A stretch of DNA of 7,341 bases from an uncultured Actinomycetes bacterium (GTDB lineage Bacteria; Actinomycetota; Actinomycetes; S36-B12), in the NCBI GenBank assembly GCA_903848435.1, contig CAINGG010000246.1, positions 1 through 7,341 on the forward strand, given 5' to 3'. The translations under genes and the position numbers were made by a program. The stretch's first letter is position 1; each line of letters starts with the position of its first letter. The notes beneath the pieces are model-generated. The model had not been told where the DNA came from, made no database searches, and was given only the letters and a program-made list of their open reading frames with translations. Shown here piece by piece: positions 1 to 7,341 of this stretch.

Positions 1-971
1 ATGAAGCACGCGAGAGAATGGTCCGGGCGAATGCCGAGCTGGATGACCTCGCGCTCGAGATGTCCCGTTACCTGGCCGACCTGGAGGCCGATCCGGCCCG
101 TGCCGCGTACGTCGAAGAACGCCGGGCCGCCCTGGCGGGCCTTCGTCGGCGGCTGGAGCGCGTGGTGCCCGAGGGCGCCGACCTGGGCAGCTGGCGCGAG
201 CAGGCGCAGGCCAGGCTGGCCGACCTGTCCGACGATGAGCAGCTCCTGGCCACCTTGCGCGCGGACCGGGCGGTCGGGGCTACCCGTGCCGGGGTCTTGG
301 CGATCCGGCTCAGCGGGCTTCGCCAAGGGGCCGCCGAGGCGCTGGCCGCTCGGGTGACAGCGGAACTCGCCGAGCTGGCCATGCCGTCGGCACGCCTGGT
401 CGTCGATGTGCGGAGACGCGCGCGGGGCGACGTACACGTCGTGATTGACGACGCTGAGCACCCGGCCGATCGGCACGGCATCGATGAGGTGGAGTTCCTG
501 CTCGTGCCGCGTGACGGGGTCCCTGCACGCTCCCTAGCCAAGGCGGCCTCGGGAGGGGAGCGATCGCGCATCATGCTTGCCCTCGAGGTCGTCTTCGGCG
601 ACTGCGATCCGGTGCCGACGTTCGTCTTCGACGAGGTCGATGCCGGGGTCGGTGGCAAGGCGGCCGTGGAGGTCGGGCGGCGCCTGGCCCGACTGGCCCG
701 GTCGTGCCAGGTCCTCGTGGTGACCCACCTGCCCCAGGTCGCCGCCTTCGCCGATCGCCACCTGGTCGTGCGGCCCGGGGAGTCGGTGACGTCGTCCAGC
801 CTGGTCGAGGTGAGCGGCGACGAGCGCGACAGGGAACTGGCCCGCATGCTGGCCGGACTCGAGGAGTCGGCCTCGGCCATGGAGCACGCCCGGGAACTGC
901 GGGCCCTGGCGGGCGCCGAGGCGGCCGATTCGCCCGCGGGTCGCGCGTCGTCCGGGGGCCGTCGGCGCTGA
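1..971 (+). CDS. recN: DNA repair ATPase RecN, C-terminal part (5' end outside window)
   Basis: RecN is an SMC-like ATPase that acts at DNA double-strand breaks before RecA-dependent repair. The reading frame is open through the left edge (first complete codon at base 3) and stops with TGA at 969-971, leaving about 322 residues; the full family protein is usually about 550-590. The left third is charged and rich in Ala, Arg, Glu and Leu, as expected for the returning arm of the antiparallel coiled coil. The C-terminal ATPase lobe follows. It has the ABC signature AASGGERSR (SGGE at 549-560), a Walker B stretch FVFDEVDAGVGG (about 621-656) and the switch histidine in VVTHLPQVAAFADRH (about 714-758). 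The Walker A half lies upstream of the window. The last 20 or so residues are a non-conserved tail rich in Ala, Gly and Arg. pyrG starts 14 bases later on the same strand. DEVDAGVGG together with THLPQVA is specific to RecN among SMC-like proteins, so the call is firm. Confidence 0.95.
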   Translation, partial: EARERMVRANAELDDLALEMSRYLADLEADPARAAYVEERRAALAGLRRRLERVVPEGADLGSWREQAQARLADLSDDEQLLATLRADRAVGATRAGVLAIRLSGLRQGAAEALAARVTAELAELAMPSARLVVDVRRRARGDVHVVIDDAEHPADRHGIDEVEFLLVPRDGVPARSLAKAASGGERSRIMLALEVVFGDCDPVPTFVFDEVDAGVGGKAAVEVGRRLARLARSCQVLVVTHLPQVAAFADRHLVVRPGESVTSSSLVEVSGDERDRELARMLAGLEESASAMEHARELRALAGAEAADSPAGRASSGGRRR

Positions 972-977
972 TAGCCT
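972..977 (+). promoter_or_regulatory. Possible -10 element for a leaderless pyrG transcript
   Basis: TAGCCT directly after the recN stop fits the loose actinobacterial -10 form TANNNT. It ends 8 bases before the GTG start of pyrG. No TTGAC-like -35 is visible at the usual distance and no Shine-Dalgarno precedes the GTG. A leaderless start at or next to the GTG would explain both, but such hexamers arise often by chance, so this is a weak candidate. Confidence 0.2.
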
Positions 978-985
978 GGACCCCC

Positions 986-2655
<1,670 letters not shown>

Positions 2656-2656
<1 letters not shown>

Positions 2657-3303
2657 TGGGGGATGACGAGGTCTGGCGCGGAGAGGTCCGCGACGCCTAC
2701 GACCCCGGCGAGCTTCTTGATCGCGCGATCCGTTACGACGGGCGGATCTGGAGCGTCGTCACCGAGTCAGTGCGCTTGCCTGACGGAATGGTCGTGGAGC
2801 GCGACATCGTCGATCACCCGGGCGCCGTCGGCATCGTCGCCCTCGACAGCGACGATCGCGTGCTGCTCATCCGCCAGTACCGCCAGCCCGTTGGCGGATA
2901 TCTCTTCGAGTTGCCGGCGGGCCTGCGCGATGTCGCCGGCGAGCATCCCCTGGCCACGGCCCAGCGCGAGCTCATGGAGGAGGCCGGTTACTCCGCCGCT
3001 TCCTGGCATGTCCTCGTCGACTTCTTCAATTCCCCCGGGGGCTCCACCGAGGCCTTCCGCTGCTACCTCGCCCGCGACCTGGTCGAGGTCGACGGCGGAC
3101 GACCGCGAACGGGAGAGGCCGAGGAGGCCCACCTGCCCCGGGCCTGGATGGACCTGGACGCGGCTGTTGACCTCATATTGCGCGGCGCCCTGCACAACCC
3201 CACTACCGTCACGGGGCTCCTGGCCGCCGCGGCGGCTCGCGACCGCGGCTGGCGGACGCTGCGACCCGCGGGCGACGACATGTGGACGTTGCAGGGCCCC
3301 TAG
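2656..3303 (+). CDS. NUDIX hydrolase, probable ADP-ribose pyrophosphatase
   Basis: The likely reaction is hydrolysis of ADP-ribose to AMP and ribose 5-phosphate, clearing a by-product of NAD turnover. The protein has 215 residues. A beta-rich N-terminal part (about 29-75) with VVERDIVDHPGAVGIVAL precedes LLIRQYRQPVGGYLFELPAG (71-89), a hallmark of the ADP-ribose pyrophosphatase branch. The NUDIX box spans 89-112 and ends in RELMEEAGY, so the metal-binding glutamates are intact. There are six residues, not the consensus five, between the first Gly and the first Glu of the box. As I recall, the M. tuberculosis enzyme Rv1700, which also sits next to pyrG, has the same spacing. FFNSPGGSTEAFRCYLA (123-139) is also typical of this branch. 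The GTG start overlaps the pyrG TAG by one base and has no Shine-Dalgarno, so coupled translation is likely. The family is firm; the exact substrate is inferred, and another nucleoside-diphosphate sugar is possible. Confidence 0.9.
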
Positions 3304-3344
3304 AGTGAGATGCGATCCGCGGCAGAGGCGACGCGAGATCACCT

Positions 3345-3349
3345 GGAGG
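3345..3349 (+). promoter_or_regulatory. Shine-Dalgarno site of ald
   Basis: GGAGG lies 8 bases before the ATG at 3358. It settles the ald start: an in-frame ATG at 3310 lacks such a site and would add 16 residues that do not resemble the family N-terminus. Confidence 0.8.
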
Positions 3350-3357
3350 CGAGCAGC

Positions 3358-4473
3358 ATGAAGGTCGGCATTCCCACCGAGGTCAAGAACCACGAATACC
3401 GCGTGGCCATCACACCGGCCGGTGTCTACGAGCTCGCGCGGCACGGGCACGACGTGGTGGTCCAGCAGGGCGCCGGACTCGGATCGTCCATCACCGACGA
3501 GGAGTACGTCGGCGCGGGCGCGCGCATGCTGCCCGACGCCGATGACGTCTGGGCCACCGCCGACCTCATCTTGAAGGTGAAGGAGCCGGTCGCGGAGGAG
3601 TACCACCGGATGCGACAGGGCCAGATCCTCTTCACCTACCTGCACCTGGCAGCTTCCCGCGAGTGCACCGATGCTCTGCTGGGCGCGGGCGTGACGGCGA
3701 TCGCCTACGAGACGGTCGAGCTTGCCGACGGGTCGCTGCCGCTCCTGGCCCCCATGTCCGAGGTGGCCGGCCGCATGGCCCCGCAGGTGGGCGCTCAAGC
3801 GCTGCAGCGGGTCAACGGCGGGCGAGGCGTGCTCATGGGCGGGGTCTCCGGCGTACGCGCGGCCAAGGTCGTTGTCATCGGCGCTGGGGTGTCGGGCAAC
3901 GGCGCCGCGGCGATCGCCCTCGGCATGCACGCGGATGTCCACCTCCTCGACAAGAACATCGCGCGACTGCGCTACATGGACGACATCTACCAGGGCCACC
4001 TGCAGACGGTCGCCTCCAATGCCTTCGAGCTGGAGCGCGCGCTGCTGGACGCCGACCTTGTCATTGGCGCGGTACTCGTGCCCGGCGCCAAGGCGCCGAC
4101 GCTCGTCAGCAATGACCTCGTGTCCCGGATGAAGCCCGGCAGCGTCCTCGTCGATATCGCGATCGACCAGGGCGGCTGCTTCGAGGACTCCCGGCCGACC
4201 ACGCACGCCGATCCGACCTTCCCCGTGCACAACTCGCTTTTCTACTGCGTGGCCAACATGCCCGGCGCCGTGCCGCACACGTCGACCTACGCCCTCACCA
4301 ACGTGACGCTGCCCTACGCCGTGCGCCTGGCCGACCACGGCTGGCGGGCGGCCCTCCAGGCCGATCCAGCCCTGCGTCTCGGACTCAATACGCACGCGGG
4401 CTCCATCACCTACGCGGCGGTGGCCGAGGCGTTCGGACTGCCGAGCGCCGATGTCGCGGACGTGCTCGCCTGA
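3358..4473 (+). CDS. ald: Alanine dehydrogenase (NAD-dependent)
   Basis: Ald catalyses reversible oxidative deamination of L-alanine to pyruvate and ammonia with NAD, in alanine catabolism or, in reverse, ammonium assimilation and NADH reoxidation. The product is 371 residues, the same length as the well-studied M. tuberculosis enzyme as I recall it. The start MKVGIPTEVKNHEYRVAITP is the family signature. Residues known as catalytic or substrate-binding in that enzyme fall at identical numbers: Arg15, Lys75, His96 and Asp270. The Rossmann motif IGAGVSGNGA (174-183) and Asp198 in HLLDKN, which favours NAD over NADP, are present. A conserved MPGAVPHTSTYALTN block (301-315) follows. The gene has its own strong Shine-Dalgarno and a 54-base gap after the NUDIX gene, so it may be partly independently expressed. 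No regulator gene lies beside it. Its TGA overlaps the proposed CTG start of xerD by four bases. Confidence 0.97.
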   Translation: MKVGIPTEVKNHEYRVAITPAGVYELARHGHDVVVQQGAGLGSSITDEEYVGAGARMLPDADDVWATADLILKVKEPVAEEYHRMRQGQILFTYLHLAASRECTDALLGAGVTAIAYETVELADGSLPLLAPMSEVAGRMAPQVGAQALQRVNGGRGVLMGGVSGVRAAKVVVIGAGVSGNGAAAIALGMHADVHLLDKNIARLRYMDDIYQGHLQTVASNAFELERALLDADLVIGAVLVPGAKAPTLVSNDLVSRMKPGSVLVDIAIDQGGCFEDSRPTTHADPTFPVHNSLFYCVANMPGAVPHTSTYALTNVTLPYAVRLADHGWRAALQADPALRLGLNTHAGSITYAAVAEAFGLPSADVADVLA

Positions 4474-5396
4474 GCGCGACGACGGTCGCTCGGGCGGTCG
4501 AGGACTACCTCGACCACCTTGCTGTGGAGCGTGGCCTGTCTCGTAACACGCTGATGTCCTACGGCCGCGACCTGCGTCGCTACGCGCACTGGTGCGCGGA
4601 TCGTGGCATCGGCTCGCCTGGCGACGTGCGCGCTGCCGACCTGGAGGACTTCGCCGCGGACCTGCGGCGCCCCCCGACCGGTGACGGGGGCCCGAGGGCA
4701 CTATCGGCGTCGTCCGCTGCGCGCGCGGTCGTGGCGGTCCGGGGCTTCCATCGATTCTGCGCCGACGAGGGCCTGGCCACTGACGATCCGGCCCGGTCCT
4801 GGCGACCTCCGGCGATCCCGCAGCGCCTGCCCAAGGCCATCCCCTACGACCGGGTGATGGCGCTCATCGCGGCCGCGGGCGCCCAGGATCCGCCCCTGGG
4901 CCCGCGCGATAGCGCACTGCTGGAGTTCCTCTACGGCACCGGGGCGCGCATCTCCGAGGCGTGCGGCCTGGACATCGACGACGTCGATCTCACCGAGCGG
5001 ACCGTGCTTCTGCGCGGCAAGGGGGCGAAGGAGCGTCGGCTGCCGCTGGGCACGCACGCGGCGCAGGCCATCGACGCCTACCTCGTGCGGGGCCGACCCG
5101 GCCTGGTCTCAAGGGCGACGCCGGCCCTCTTCCTCAACACCCGAGGCCAGCGGCTCAGCAGGCAAAGCGCCTGGTCCGCGCTGTCCGCGGCGGCCGACCG
5201 GGCCGGCGTCACGGGTGTGTCCCCCCACGCGCTGCGGCACAGCTTCGCCACCCACCTGCTCGAAGGCGGCGCCGACGTACGAGTCGTCCAGGAACTGCTC
5301 GGGCACGCATCGGTGACGACGACGCAGGTCTACACCCGGGTGACCGTGGAGACGCTGCGGGAGGTTTACGCGTCGAGCCACCCGCGGGCCCGCTGA
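4470..5396 (+). CDS. xerD: Site-specific tyrosine recombinase XerD (probable CTG start)
   Basis: With XerC, XerD resolves chromosome dimers at dif near the replication terminus. From CTG 4470 the product is 308 residues. An N-terminal core-binding SAM-like domain covers about 8-110 (VEDYLDHLAVERGLSRNTL, then GRDLRRYAHW). The catalytic domain covers about 120-300 and holds the full set: Arg160 in GTGARISEACGL, Lys184 in LLRGKGAKERRLPL, His253 and Arg256 in HALRHSFATHLLEGG, His279 in LLGHASVTTTQVYT, and the nucleophile Tyr288. The C-terminus SSHPRAR closely resembles the M. tuberculosis XerD end as I recall it. The start is the uncertain part. GTG 4524 is the first conventional start and gives 290 residues, but it removes most of the conserved first helix containing YLDHL and has no Shine-Dalgarno. 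In-frame coding sequence runs back to CTG 4470, which overlaps the ald TGA as CTGA. XerD rather than XerC is inferred from the neighbourhood and these resemblances. Confidence 0.92.
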   Translation: MSATTVARAVEDYLDHLAVERGLSRNTLMSYGRDLRRYAHWCADRGIGSPGDVRAADLEDFAADLRRPPTGDGGPRALSASSAARAVVAVRGFHRFCADEGLATDDPARSWRPPAIPQRLPKAIPYDRVMALIAAAGAQDPPLGPRDSALLEFLYGTGARISEACGLDIDDVDLTERTVLLRGKGAKERRLPLGTHAAQAIDAYLVRGRPGLVSRATPALFLNTRGQRLSRQSAWSALSAAADRAGVTGVSPHALRHSFATHLLEGGADVRVVQELLGHASVTTTQVYTRVTVETLREVYASSHPRAR

Positions 5397-5414
5397 CCTG
5401 GAGCGTCGGGTCAT

Positions 5415-5453
5415 CCGGGGCCCGGGCGTCTGAGAGGATGCCGGGGGCCCCGG
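5415..5453 (+). terminator. GC-rich stem-loop in the xerD-parA gap, possible U-less terminator or attenuator
   Basis: The longest gap of the window (5397-5481) holds a two-part hairpin. An outer 9-bp perfect stem pairs CCGGGGCCC (5415-5423) with GGGCCCCGG (5445-5453). An inner 6-bp stem pairs 5425-5430 with 5437-5442 (one G-U pair). They are separated by a small internal loop (5424 against 5443-5444) and closed by the hexaloop TGAGAG (5431-5436). No T-run follows, so it is not a classical intrinsic terminator; actinobacterial terminators often lack the U-tract. It lies 18 bases after the xerD stop and 28 bases before the parA ATG. It could end or attenuate the upstream transcript, or stabilise an RNA end. 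The fold is read by eye, not by energy calculation. Confidence 0.4.
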
Positions 5454-5470
5454 TTGCGGGGGCCGCGCGG

Positions 5471-5477
5471 AAGGGGA
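5471..5477 (+). promoter_or_regulatory. Shine-Dalgarno site of parA
   Basis: AAGGGGA lies just upstream of the ATG at 5482 with a 4-base spacer (5 from the G-run). It supports this start over the later in-frame ATG codons at residues 12 and 19 of the protein. Confidence 0.7.
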
Positions 5478-5481
5478 CGCC

Positions 5482-6339
5482 ATGGCCGACGAGTCGCTCG
5501 TCGCAGCCGGCCGCATGGGGCCGACCGGCCGTGCCATGCCCGATTTCCCCGTGCCCCAGCCACTCGAGCAGCACGGTCCGGCCAAGGTGCTGGCGATGGT
5601 CAACCAGAAGGGCGGGGTCGGCAAGACCACGTCCACGGTCAACCTCGGCGCCGCCCTGGCCGAATACGGCCGACGGGTACTGCTCATCGACTTCGACCCG
5701 CAAGGCGCCCTGTCGGTCGCGTTGGGCGTGCCGGCTCACCAACTCGACCGCACCGTCTACAACCTGCTCATGGACGACGACTGCGCGGTCGACGACGTCA
5801 TCGTGGCCACCAAGGTGCCCGGTCTCGATCTCGTGCCGAGCAACATCGACCTGTCGGCCGCCGAGGTCGCCCTGGTCAACGAGGTCGCGAGGGAGCACGC
5901 ACTGGCGCGAGCACTCGCGCCGGTGCTCGATCGCTACGACTACATCATCGTCGACTGTCAGCCGTCACTAGGACTGCTGACGATCAATGCGCTCACGGCT
6001 GCCAACGGTGTCGTCATCCCGCTCGAGTGCGAGTACTTCGCGCTGCGCGGCGTGAAGCTACTGACCGACACGGTGACCAAGGTGCAGGGGCGACTCAATC
6101 CGAGGCTCCAGGTCACCGGCGTCATCGCCACGATGTACGACCCGCGAACCCTGCACACCCGAGAGGTACTCGCTCGCGTGGTTGACGCATTCGGCGACCA
6201 GGTCTTCCACACGGTCATCAGCCGCACGATCAAGTTCCCTGACGCCACGGTGGCCGGCGAGCCCATCACGGTGTTCGCGCCCACCAGCCCGGCAGCAGAG
6301 GCCTACCGCCAGTTGGCCCGAGAGCTCATCGCCAAGTGA
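5482..6339 (+). CDS. parA: ParA/Soj-family ATPase upstream of scpAB
   Basis: This is a deviant-Walker ATPase of the ParA/MinD superfamily, which dimerises on ATP and binds DNA nonspecifically to position chromosomes or other cargo. The product is 285 residues. A non-conserved, Pro/Gly-rich segment of about 34 residues precedes the core. Core motifs are Walker A KGGVGKTT (43-50) with signature Lys43 and Lys48, Walker A' LLIDFDPQG (67-75, Asp70), and Walker B IIVDCQPSLG (155-164, Asp158). The DCQPSLG form, rather than DCPPSLG, is what I recall for the ParA-like protein next to scpA in mycobacteria (Rv1708). No parB or parS site accompanies it, so this is probably the scpAB-linked paralogue and not the origin-proximal segregation ParA. 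Its exact cargo is unknown to me. It has a good Shine-Dalgarno and follows a hairpin, so it probably leads its own parA-scpA-scpB unit. Its TGA overlaps the scpA GTG as GTGA. Confidence 0.93.
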   Translation: MADESLVAAGRMGPTGRAMPDFPVPQPLEQHGPAKVLAMVNQKGGVGKTTSTVNLGAALAEYGRRVLLIDFDPQGALSVALGVPAHQLDRTVYNLLMDDDCAVDDVIVATKVPGLDLVPSNIDLSAAEVALVNEVAREHALARALAPVLDRYDYIIVDCQPSLGLLTINALTAANGVVIPLECEYFALRGVKLLTDTVTKVQGRLNPRLQVTGVIATMYDPRTLHTREVLARVVDAFGDQVFHTVISRTIKFPDATVAGEPITVFAPTSPAAEAYRQLARELIAK

Positions 6340-7232
6340 CCGAGGTCCTCGACACGCTGCCCCCGAGCGAGGCTCCCGAGCGCGGTTTCTCGGTGAGCGT
6401 CGGCGGGTTCGAGGGCCCGTTCGACTTACTGCTGCAACTCATCTCCAAGCACAAGCTCGAGGTCACCGAGCTCGCCCTGCATGTCGTGACCGACGAGTTC
6501 ATCGCCTACATCCGCGAGCAGGGCCCGGAGTGGAGCCTGGACGAGGCGACCGAGTTCCTCGTCGTTGCTGCGACCCTGCTCGACCTCAAGGCCGCGCGCC
6601 TGCTGCCCAGTGGCGAAGTCGAGGATGAGGAAGACCTGGCCCTCCTCGAGGCACGTGACCTGCTCTTCGCGCGGCTGCTGCAGTACCGCGCCTACAAGGA
6701 GGTCGCGTCGATCCTGCAGGAGCAGATGCTCACCGCGGCACGCATGATCCCGCGCACGGTGGGCCTCGAACCACACTTTGCCGAGTTGCTGCCCGAGGTG
6801 GTGTTCGGCATCGGCCCGGACGGCCTCGCCGCGCTTGCCGCGCGAGCGCTGATGCCCAAGCCGGAGGCTGAGGTCGGCATCACCCACCTGCACGTGCCGC
6901 TGGTGAGCGTGCGGGAGCAGGCTGCGATCCTCGTCGGCCGGCTCCGGCGCCTGCGGGCGGCCACCTTCCGCGCCCTCATCTCCGACTGCGACAGCACCAT
7001 GCTCGTCGTCGGTCGCTTCCTGGCGCTGCTGGAGCTCTACCGCGATGGCGTCGTGGCGTTCGAGCAGGTCAGTCCGCTCGGCGACCTCACGGTGCGCTGG
7101 ACGGGGCCAGACTCCGGGGAGATCGACATCCACGACGAGTACGACGACGGCGGCACGGGGCAGCCGGACGCCACGAACGGGCCGCTGGGCCTGGTCCCGG
7201 AGCCGGCGGACGAGGAGGGCAGCGATGAGTGA
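6336..7232 (+). CDS. scpA: Segregation and condensation protein A (SMC kleisin)
   Basis: ScpA is the kleisin subunit that bridges the two heads of the SMC dimer and recruits ScpB, forming the condensin that organises newly replicated chromosomes. The product is 298 residues, slightly above the common 240-280 because of its tail. The N-terminal SMC-neck-binding domain has the family hallmark GGFEGPFDLLLQLI (23-36), followed by ATEFLVVAATLLDLKAARLLP (71-91). An acidic linker (EVEDEEDLALLEARD) follows. The C-terminal winged-helix domain that binds the SMC head is about 205-257 and includes FLALLELYRDGVVAFEQ. The last 40 residues are acidic, Gly/Pro-rich and probably disordered. GTG 6336 overlaps the parA TGA; only a weak GAGAG lies 11 bases upstream, so translational coupling is likely. 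Leu31 is encoded by TTA (6426-6428), the only in-frame TTA I found in the window. Confidence 0.96.
   Translation: MTEVLDTLPPSEAPERGFSVSVGGFEGPFDLLLQLISKHKLEVTELALHVVTDEFIAYIREQGPEWSLDEATEFLVVAATLLDLKAARLLPSGEVEDEEDLALLEARDLLFARLLQYRAYKEVASILQEQMLTAARMIPRTVGLEPHFAELLPEVVFGIGPDGLAALAARALMPKPEAEVGITHLHVPLVSVREQAAILVGRLRRLRAATFRALISDCDSTMLVVGRFLALLELYRDGVVAFEQVSPLGDLTVRWTGPDSGEIDIHDEYDDGGTGQPDATNGPLGLVPEPADEEGSDE
7213..7218 (+). promoter_or_regulatory. Shine-Dalgarno site of scpB
   Basis: AGGAGG, a full match to the consensus, lies within the last codons of scpA and 6 bases before the ATG at 7225. It fixes the scpB start inside scpA. Confidence 0.8.
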
Positions 7233-7341
7233 GTCGACCGAGGAGGTCGAGACCGCCGCGGTCGAGGCGAGCGATGACCTCGGGGCACCGAGTCTGGGAG
7301 CGGCGCTGGAGGCGCTGCTCATCGTCGCGGTGGAGCCGATG
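7225..7341 (+). CDS. scpB: Segregation and condensation protein B, N-terminal 39 codons (3' end outside window)
   Basis: ScpB is the winged-helix partner that binds the ScpA kleisin as a dimer within the SMC condensin. Only 39 codons are visible, running open off the right edge. After an acidic, poorly conserved leader of about 23 residues (MSESTEEVETAAVEASDD and on) comes LGAALEALLIVAVEPM, which matches the first helix of the ScpB winged-helix domain (typically LEAILFVADEPV-like). The ATG overlaps the scpA stop by 8 bases and has a consensus Shine-Dalgarno. The call rests on this short match plus its position directly after scpA, which is the usual place for scpB. Confidence 0.85.
   Translation, partial: MSESTEEVETAAVEASDDLGAPSLGAALEALLIVAVEPM

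Noticed and set aside
704..985. N-terminal extension of pyrG back to an ATG inside recN
   Set aside because: The extension is Pro/Gly/Arg-rich, overlaps the conserved RecN ATPase motifs and has no counterpart in CTP synthases. GTG 986 gives the normal N-terminus.
3301..3306. TAGAGT as a -10 promoter element for ald
   Set aside because: It fits TANNNT, but it includes the NUDIX stop codon, has no -35 at a suitable distance, and such hexamers are common by chance. An ald promoter in 3240-3345 remains possible but is not shown.
3310..3357. Earlier ATG start for ald
   Set aside because: The added 16 residues do not resemble the family, and the strong Shine-Dalgarno at 3345-3349 serves ATG 3358, which also gives canonical residue numbering (Arg15, Lys75, His96, Asp270).
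4671..4690. CCCCCG/CGGGGG inverted repeat with an 8-base loop inside xerD
   Set aside because: It is only 6 bp, lies in a variable linker of the coding sequence (PPTGDGG) and is expected by chance at this GC content.
2767..4701. 644-codon open frame on the - strand across the NUDIX gene, ald and the start of xerD
   Set aside because: Its translation is low-complexity, rich in Arg, Gly, His and Val, and matches no family. It lies opposite genes with intact catalytic motifs. Long antisense frames are expected in GC-rich DNA.
5463..5470. CCGCGCGG palindrome just before the parA Shine-Dalgarno as an operator
   Set aside because: An 8-base GC-only palindrome is common in DNA of this composition, and there is no second copy or known regulator to match it.
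5397..5481. Search for parS, dif, a tRNA or a small ORF in the xerD-parA gap
   Set aside because: No TGTTTCACGTGAAACA-like palindrome, no AT-rich dif-like core and no tRNA-like arms are visible. Apart from the hairpin and the parA Shine-Dalgarno, the gap shows nothing.
6426..7322. 298-codon open frame on the - strand opposite scpA and scpB
   Set aside because: It is the antisense shadow of scpA, with no recognisable domain and a composition set by the sense codons.

Overview
The window is a compact, single-strand stretch of core chromosome from a GC-rich bacterium. GC looks like about two thirds or more by eye; I did not compute it. Gene content, gene order and protein motifs point to an actinomycete (Actinomycetota). 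I cannot name the genus. A leucine TTA codon in the housekeeping gene scpA argues mildly against Streptomyces.

Layout, all on the + strand: recN (3' part only, 1-971), pyrG (986-2656), a NUDIX hydrolase of the ADP-ribose pyrophosphatase type (2656-3303), ald (3358-4473), xerD (4470-5396, apparently from a CTG start), a 39-nt GC-rich stem-loop (5415-5453), a ParA-type ATPase (5482-6339), scpA (6336-7232) and the first 39 codons of scpB (7225-7341). No intergenic gap exceeds 85 bases. I see no RNA gene, mobile element, CRISPR array, integration scar or foreign-looking segment.

The genes fall into two themes. The first is nucleotide and cofactor metabolism: CTP synthesis by PyrG, probable ADP-ribose hydrolysis by the NUDIX enzyme, and NAD-dependent interconversion of alanine and pyruvate by Ald. 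The second is chromosome maintenance: RecN in break repair, XerD in chromosome-dimer resolution, and ParA, ScpA and ScpB, the last two being the kleisin and winged-helix partners of the SMC condensin. From memory, Mycobacterium tuberculosis has a similar neighbourhood (recN, pyrG, NUDIX, xerD, parA, scpA, scpB). The main differences here are an ald between NUDIX and xerD, and nothing between recN and pyrG.

Translation starts split cleanly. The three ATG genes (ald, parA, scpB) each have a strong Shine-Dalgarno sequence. The four genes with GTG or CTG starts (pyrG, NUDIX, xerD, scpA) have none convincing and begin on, or 14 bases after, the preceding stop codon. This suggests coupled translation.

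I find no previously undescribed system. The points most worth a second look are the CTG start of xerD, the hairpin before parA, and the start-codon/Shine-Dalgarno pattern.
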